From the NCBI GenBank assembly GCA_041565275.1, contig JBFGVE010000007.1:1-47253 (forward strand): a stretch of DNA of 47,253 nucleotides, given 5' to 3'. A model generated the notes under the pieces. It had not been told where the DNA came from, made no database searches, and saw only the letters and a program-made list of their open reading frames with translations. Position numbers and translations under genes: made by a program. Numbering within the stretch: position 1 is the first letter of the stretch; every line of letters starts with the position of its first letter. This DNA comes from CAWUKT01 sp041565275 (GTDB lineage: Bacteria; Bacteroidota; Bacteroidia; J057; JADKCL01). Positions 44,461 through 47,253 of the stretch are shown here, in pieces.

Positions 44461-46566
44461 ATGAGCAAAGTAGATCTTAAACATACCCGCAACATAGGCA
44501 TCATGGCTCATATTGACGCGGGGAAGACCACTACTACTGAGCGGATACTTTACTATACAGGTATCACCCACAAAATTGGTGAAGTACACGACGGTGCAGC
44601 CACCATGGACTGGATGGAGCAGGAGCAGGAACGTGGTATAACTATCACCTCTGCTGCAACTACTACTTATTGGAGGTTCGAAGACGAAAATTATCGTGTC
44701 AACATTATTGACACTCCAGGTCACGTTGATTTTACCGTAGAAGTAGAGCGCTCCCTACGGGTACTGGATGGAACTGTTGCTCTGTTCTGTTCTGTTGGAG
44801 GTGTTGAGCCTCAGTCTGAAACAGTTTGGCGCCAAGCAACCAAATACAGGGTGCCCCGAATAGGATTCGTTAACAAAATGGATCGTTCCGGAGCAGACTT
44901 TTTCAATGTAGTCAGTCAGGTTGATGAGCGCCTGGGTGGAAATCCAATTCCTCTTCAGGTACCTATCGGTGCTGAAGACAAATTCAGAGGCGTAGTTGAT
45001 CTGATCGAAAACAAGGCGATTATCTGGAATGAAGTGGACAGCGGCATGACCTTTACAGAGGTACCTATCCCGGCTGATCTTCAGGCAGATGTTAACATGT
45101 GGCGTGAGAAATTGATCGAAGCCGTCGCTGAATATGACGATGCTCTGATGGAAAAGTTCTTTGAAGATCCTGAATCCATCTCCAGGGACGAAATGATCGC
45201 TGCCATTCGGGAAGCTACTATTGACATGGCCATTACACCTATGTTGTGTGGCTCCGCTTTCAAAAATAAAGGAGTCCAAACTCTGCTGGACGCAGTCATT
45301 CAGTTTCTTCCCTCTCCACTTGATGTCGATGCAGTCGAAGGGGTCAATCCTGATACCGGTAATGTTGAAATGCGTCCTGCTGACGTTAACGCCCCGTTCT
45401 CTTCATTGGCATTTAAGATCATGACTGACCCCTTTGTAGGCCGTTTGGCTTTCTTTCGGGTTTATTCCGGAAAACTTGATGGTGGATCTTATGTTCTGAA
45501 TACACGTTCAGGTAAGAAAGAGCGCATCAGCCGTATTCTTCAGATGCATGCTAACAAACAGCAAAAGGTCGACACTGTTGAAGCCGGTGATATTGCAGCT
45601 GCGGTAGGATTCAAATCCATAAAAACAGGGGATACTCTTTGCGATCTGGACCACCCTATTGTACTGGAAGAAATGACTTTCCCAGATCCGGTAATATCTC
45701 TAGCGGTAGAGCCTAAGACTGCTGCGGATTCAGAAAAGCTTACAACCGGATTGGTTAAACTGGCCGAAGAAGATCCAACTTTCAAGGTTCGGACTGATGA
45801 AGATTCTGGTCAGACCATTATTTCAGGGATGGGAGAGCTCCACCTTGAGATCATTGTAGATCGTCTCAGGCGCGAGTTCAAAGTAGAAGTTAATCAGGGA
45901 GCCCCTCAGGTTGCTTATCGTGAGGCCATACGCGGTTCTTATGACCACCGTGAAGTTTATAAGAAACAAACTGGTGGTCGGGGTAAGTTTGCTGACATCC
46001 ACGTGGAGTTCAGCCCGTCAGAAAAGGAAGACACCCAATTGGAATTCATAGATGCCATCAAAGGTGGTGTAGTTCCAAAAGATTTTATTCCTTCTGTGGA
46101 GAAAGGTATAGCTTCAGCTATGGAAGAAGGAATCCTTGCTGGTTTTCCAGTCAGTGGCGTGAAGGCCCGCCTCCACTTTGGTTCTTTTCACGCGGTTGAC
46201 TCTGATGCATTGTCTTTCGAACTGTGTGCTCGTCTTGCTTGGCGAAATGCAGCAAAGAATTGTAACCCTGTTATTTTGGAGCCGATAATGGCAGTTGAAG
46301 TTGTAACTCCTGAAGAATATATGGGTTCCATTGTTGGTGATTTGAACAAGCGCCGCGGTCTTATTGAGGGCATGGATTCTCGTGGAATGGACCGCGTGGT
46401 TAAAGCAAAAGTCCCACTTTCAGAAATGTTTGGCTATGTCACCTCGCTGCGTACCAATTCTTCTGGCCGTGCTGTTTCCACCATGCAGTTTTCTCATTAT
46501 GCAGATGCACCTGCTGGTATTCAAAAAGAGGTTATCGCAAAAGTAAAAGGTGTAGCTACTGCTTAG
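44461..46566 (+). CDS. fusA: Translation elongation factor G
   Basis: EF-G moves tRNA and mRNA after peptide bond formation and splits ribosomes with RRF. The 701-residue protein has canonical G1 AHIDAGKTT, G2 ERGITITSA, G3 DTPGHVDF with the catalytic His, and G4 NKMD, followed by domains II-V (EVYKKQTGGRGKFADI, GGVVPKDFIPSVEKG). It is in the standard rpsL-rpsG-fusA order. tuf does not follow; rpsJ does, so the str and S10 operons are joined directly here. Confidence 0.99.
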   Translation: MSKVDLKHTRNIGIMAHIDAGKTTTTERILYYTGITHKIGEVHDGAATMDWMEQEQERGITITSAATTTYWRFEDENYRVNIIDTPGHVDFTVEVERSLRVLDGTVALFCSVGGVEPQSETVWRQATKYRVPRIGFVNKMDRSGADFFNVVSQVDERLGGNPIPLQVPIGAEDKFRGVVDLIENKAIIWNEVDSGMTFTEVPIPADLQADVNMWREKLIEAVAEYDDALMEKFFEDPESISRDEMIAAIREATIDMAITPMLCGSAFKNKGVQTLLDAVIQFLPSPLDVDAVEGVNPDTGNVEMRPADVNAPFSSLAFKIMTDPFVGRLAFFRVYSGKLDGGSYVLNTRSGKKERISRILQMHANKQQKVDTVEAGDIAAAVGFKSIKTGDTLCDLDHPIVLEEMTFPDPVISLAVEPKTAADSEKLTTGLVKLAEEDPTFKVRTDEDSGQTIISGMGELHLEIIVDRLRREFKVEVNQGAPQVAYREAIRGSYDHREVYKKQTGGRGKFADIHVEFSPSEKEDTQLEFIDAIKGGVVPKDFIPSVEKGIASAMEEGILAGFPVSGVKARLHFGSFHAVDSDALSFELCARLAWRNAAKNCNPVILEPIMAVEVVTPEEYMGSIVGDLNKRRGLIEGMDSRGMDRVVKAKVPLSEMFGYVTSLRTNSSGRAVSTMQFSHYADAPAGIQKEVIAKVKGVATA

Positions 46567-46592
46567 TCCTTCACTAGGTTAATTATATAGGC

Positions 46593-46898
46593 ATGAATCA
46601 AAAAATTCGAATCAAGCTGAAATCTTACGATCACAATCTGGTTGATAAGTCTGCGGAAAAGATTGTACGCACAGTAAAAACTACTGGTGCGGTCGTAAGC
46701 GGCCCGATTCCGCTGCCAACTCACAAGAGTATTGTAACGGTAAACCGGTCTGTACACGTCAATAAGAAGGCAAGGGAGCAATTTCAAGTGTGTTCCTATA
46801 AGCGCCTGATTGACATTTTTTCTTCGACAGCCAAAACTGTTGATGTGTTAATGAAATTAGAACTGCCTTCTGGGGTAGATGTCGAAATCAAAGTCTGA
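46593..46898 (+). CDS. rpsJ: 30S ribosomal protein S10
   Basis: S10 is part of the 30S head. The 101-residue protein shows IRIKLKSYDHNLVDKSAEKIV, GPIPLPTHKSIVTVNRS, and ends with LPSGVDVEIKV, all standard for the family. It starts 26 bases after fusA and leads into rplC. Confidence 0.99.
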   Translation: MNQKIRIKLKSYDHNLVDKSAEKIVRTVKTTGAVVSGPIPLPTHKSIVTVNRSVHVNKKAREQFQVCSYKRLIDIFSSTAKTVDVLMKLELPSGVDVEIKV

Positions 46899-46899
46899 T

Positions 46900-46906
46900 A
46901 GGAGGT
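46900..46906 (+). promoter_or_regulatory. Strong Shine-Dalgarno sequence of rplC
   Basis: AGGAGGT lies seven bases before the rplC ATG (46914), a near-perfect match to anti-SD. Most genes in this window lack such a site, as is usual in Bacteroidota, so this one stands out and fixes the start. Confidence 0.7.
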
Positions 46907-46913
46907 TATTACT

Positions 46914-47253
46914 ATGGCTGGTATTATCGGAAAAAAAGTAGGGATGACAAGCGTTTTCGACGAGAACCGCAAAAATATTCCTTGCACACTTCTCTTAGCG
47001 GGACCTTGTGTAGTTACTCAAATTCGCGACCTGGAAACTGACGGCTACGAGGCTATTCAGTTGGGTTACGATGAAAAGAAAGAAAAGAGAACATCAAACG
47101 CTGAGAAGGGACATTTTGCCAAAGCGGGAACTACTCCAAAGAAAGTCGTTTGGGAAACTGAAAAATTTGCAAACGTTGTATATAGCGGTGGGGAACATGG
47201 CGCATATGTTGCCGCAAACAAAGGGGACCTCAAAGTGGGTGATCAACTTGAAG
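46914..47253 (+). CDS. rplC: 50S ribosomal protein L3 (partial, runs off the right edge)
   Basis: The first 113 codons of L3 are present, starting MAGIIGKKVGMTSVFDENRK, the usual L3 N-terminus, with CTLLLAGPCVVTQIRD and a lysine-rich segment after it. L3 binds 23S rRNA near the peptidyl-transferase centre. The gene starts 15 bases after rpsJ, in the S10 operon order, and the 3' end is outside the window. Confidence 0.97.
   Translation, partial: MAGIIGKKVGMTSVFDENRKNIPCTLLLAGPCVVTQIRDLETDGYEAIQLGYDEKKEKRTSNAEKGHFAKAGTTPKKVVWETEKFANVVYSGGEHGAYVAANKGDLKVGDQLE

Noticed and set aside
1..47253. Search for CRISPR arrays, defence islands, toxin-antitoxin pairs or prophage genes
   Set aside because: No regularly spaced repeats, nuclease/helicase clusters, integrases other than the IS remnant, or phage structural genes were seen. 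The PglZ domain present belongs to PorX, not to a BREX locus.

Overview
The window reads as a chromosomal segment of a member of the phylum Bacteroidota, most likely a Saprospiria-type or similar marine or sludge bacterium; the class is an inference. The evidence for the phylum is: a large PKD-repeat secreted protein ending in a type B C-terminal sorting domain of the type IX secretion system (T9SS), a PorX-type response regulator with a PglZ domain, a Porin_10-type putative porin, an archaeal/eukaryote-like prolyl-tRNA synthetase, the long form of PurC, and promoters of the Bacteroidota form TTG-N19/20-TAnnTTTG in front of tsf and rpsL. Most of the window is dense housekeeping sequence. No rRNA, tRNA, CRISPR array or prophage was seen, and no gene-free stretch exceeds 300 bases once the genes below are placed.

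Layout. 1-624 holds the decayed end of an IS3-family insertion sequence. 745-2109 is an unusual fusion of a cysteine-dioxygenase-like cupin with a SAM methyltransferase. Then come proS, the T9SS cargo protein (4053-7760), a small secreted protein on the other strand, and a + strand run lpxK-punA-porin-tsf-pyrH-frr. 15007-18277 carries a small unknown protein, a GT-C type membrane glycosyltransferase, a NeuD/PglD-like acyltransferase and an outer-membrane beta-barrel. From 18385 to 30823 nearly everything lies on the minus strand: rnhB; then, reading downstream, an HD phosphohydrolase, a TlpA-like lipoprotein, a two-component system, a YgjP-like metallopeptidase, an RluA pseudouridine synthase, purC, a STAS protein, rnz, a flippase and a glycosyltransferase. 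A NUDIX gene stands alone on the + strand.

porX (30870-32438) faces an EF-G-like paralogue, followed by a minus-strand group made of an ABC ATPase, a TIMP/NTR-like membrane protein, ung and purD. 38367-42460 is an A+T-rich cassette for a nucleotide-activated heptose: glycosyltransferase, heptose-7-phosphate kinase, GmhA isomerase, and a nucleotidyltransferase fused to a degenerate HAD domain. prmC (minus) and the start of the str/S10 ribosomal operon (rpsL, rpsG, fusA, rpsJ, partial rplC) end the window.

How it fits together. The surface theme recurs: LpxK for lipid A, two glycan-assembly areas (15266-17426 and 19728-22281), an activated-heptose cassette, a T9SS cargo and the T9SS regulator PorX. 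I did not find an unambiguous new multi-gene system. The best candidates for something undescribed are the dioxygenase-methyltransferase fusion, the heptose cassette with its apparent pseudophosphatase domain and long intergenic hairpin, and the TIMP-like protein coupled to an ABC ATPase that has no permease beside it.
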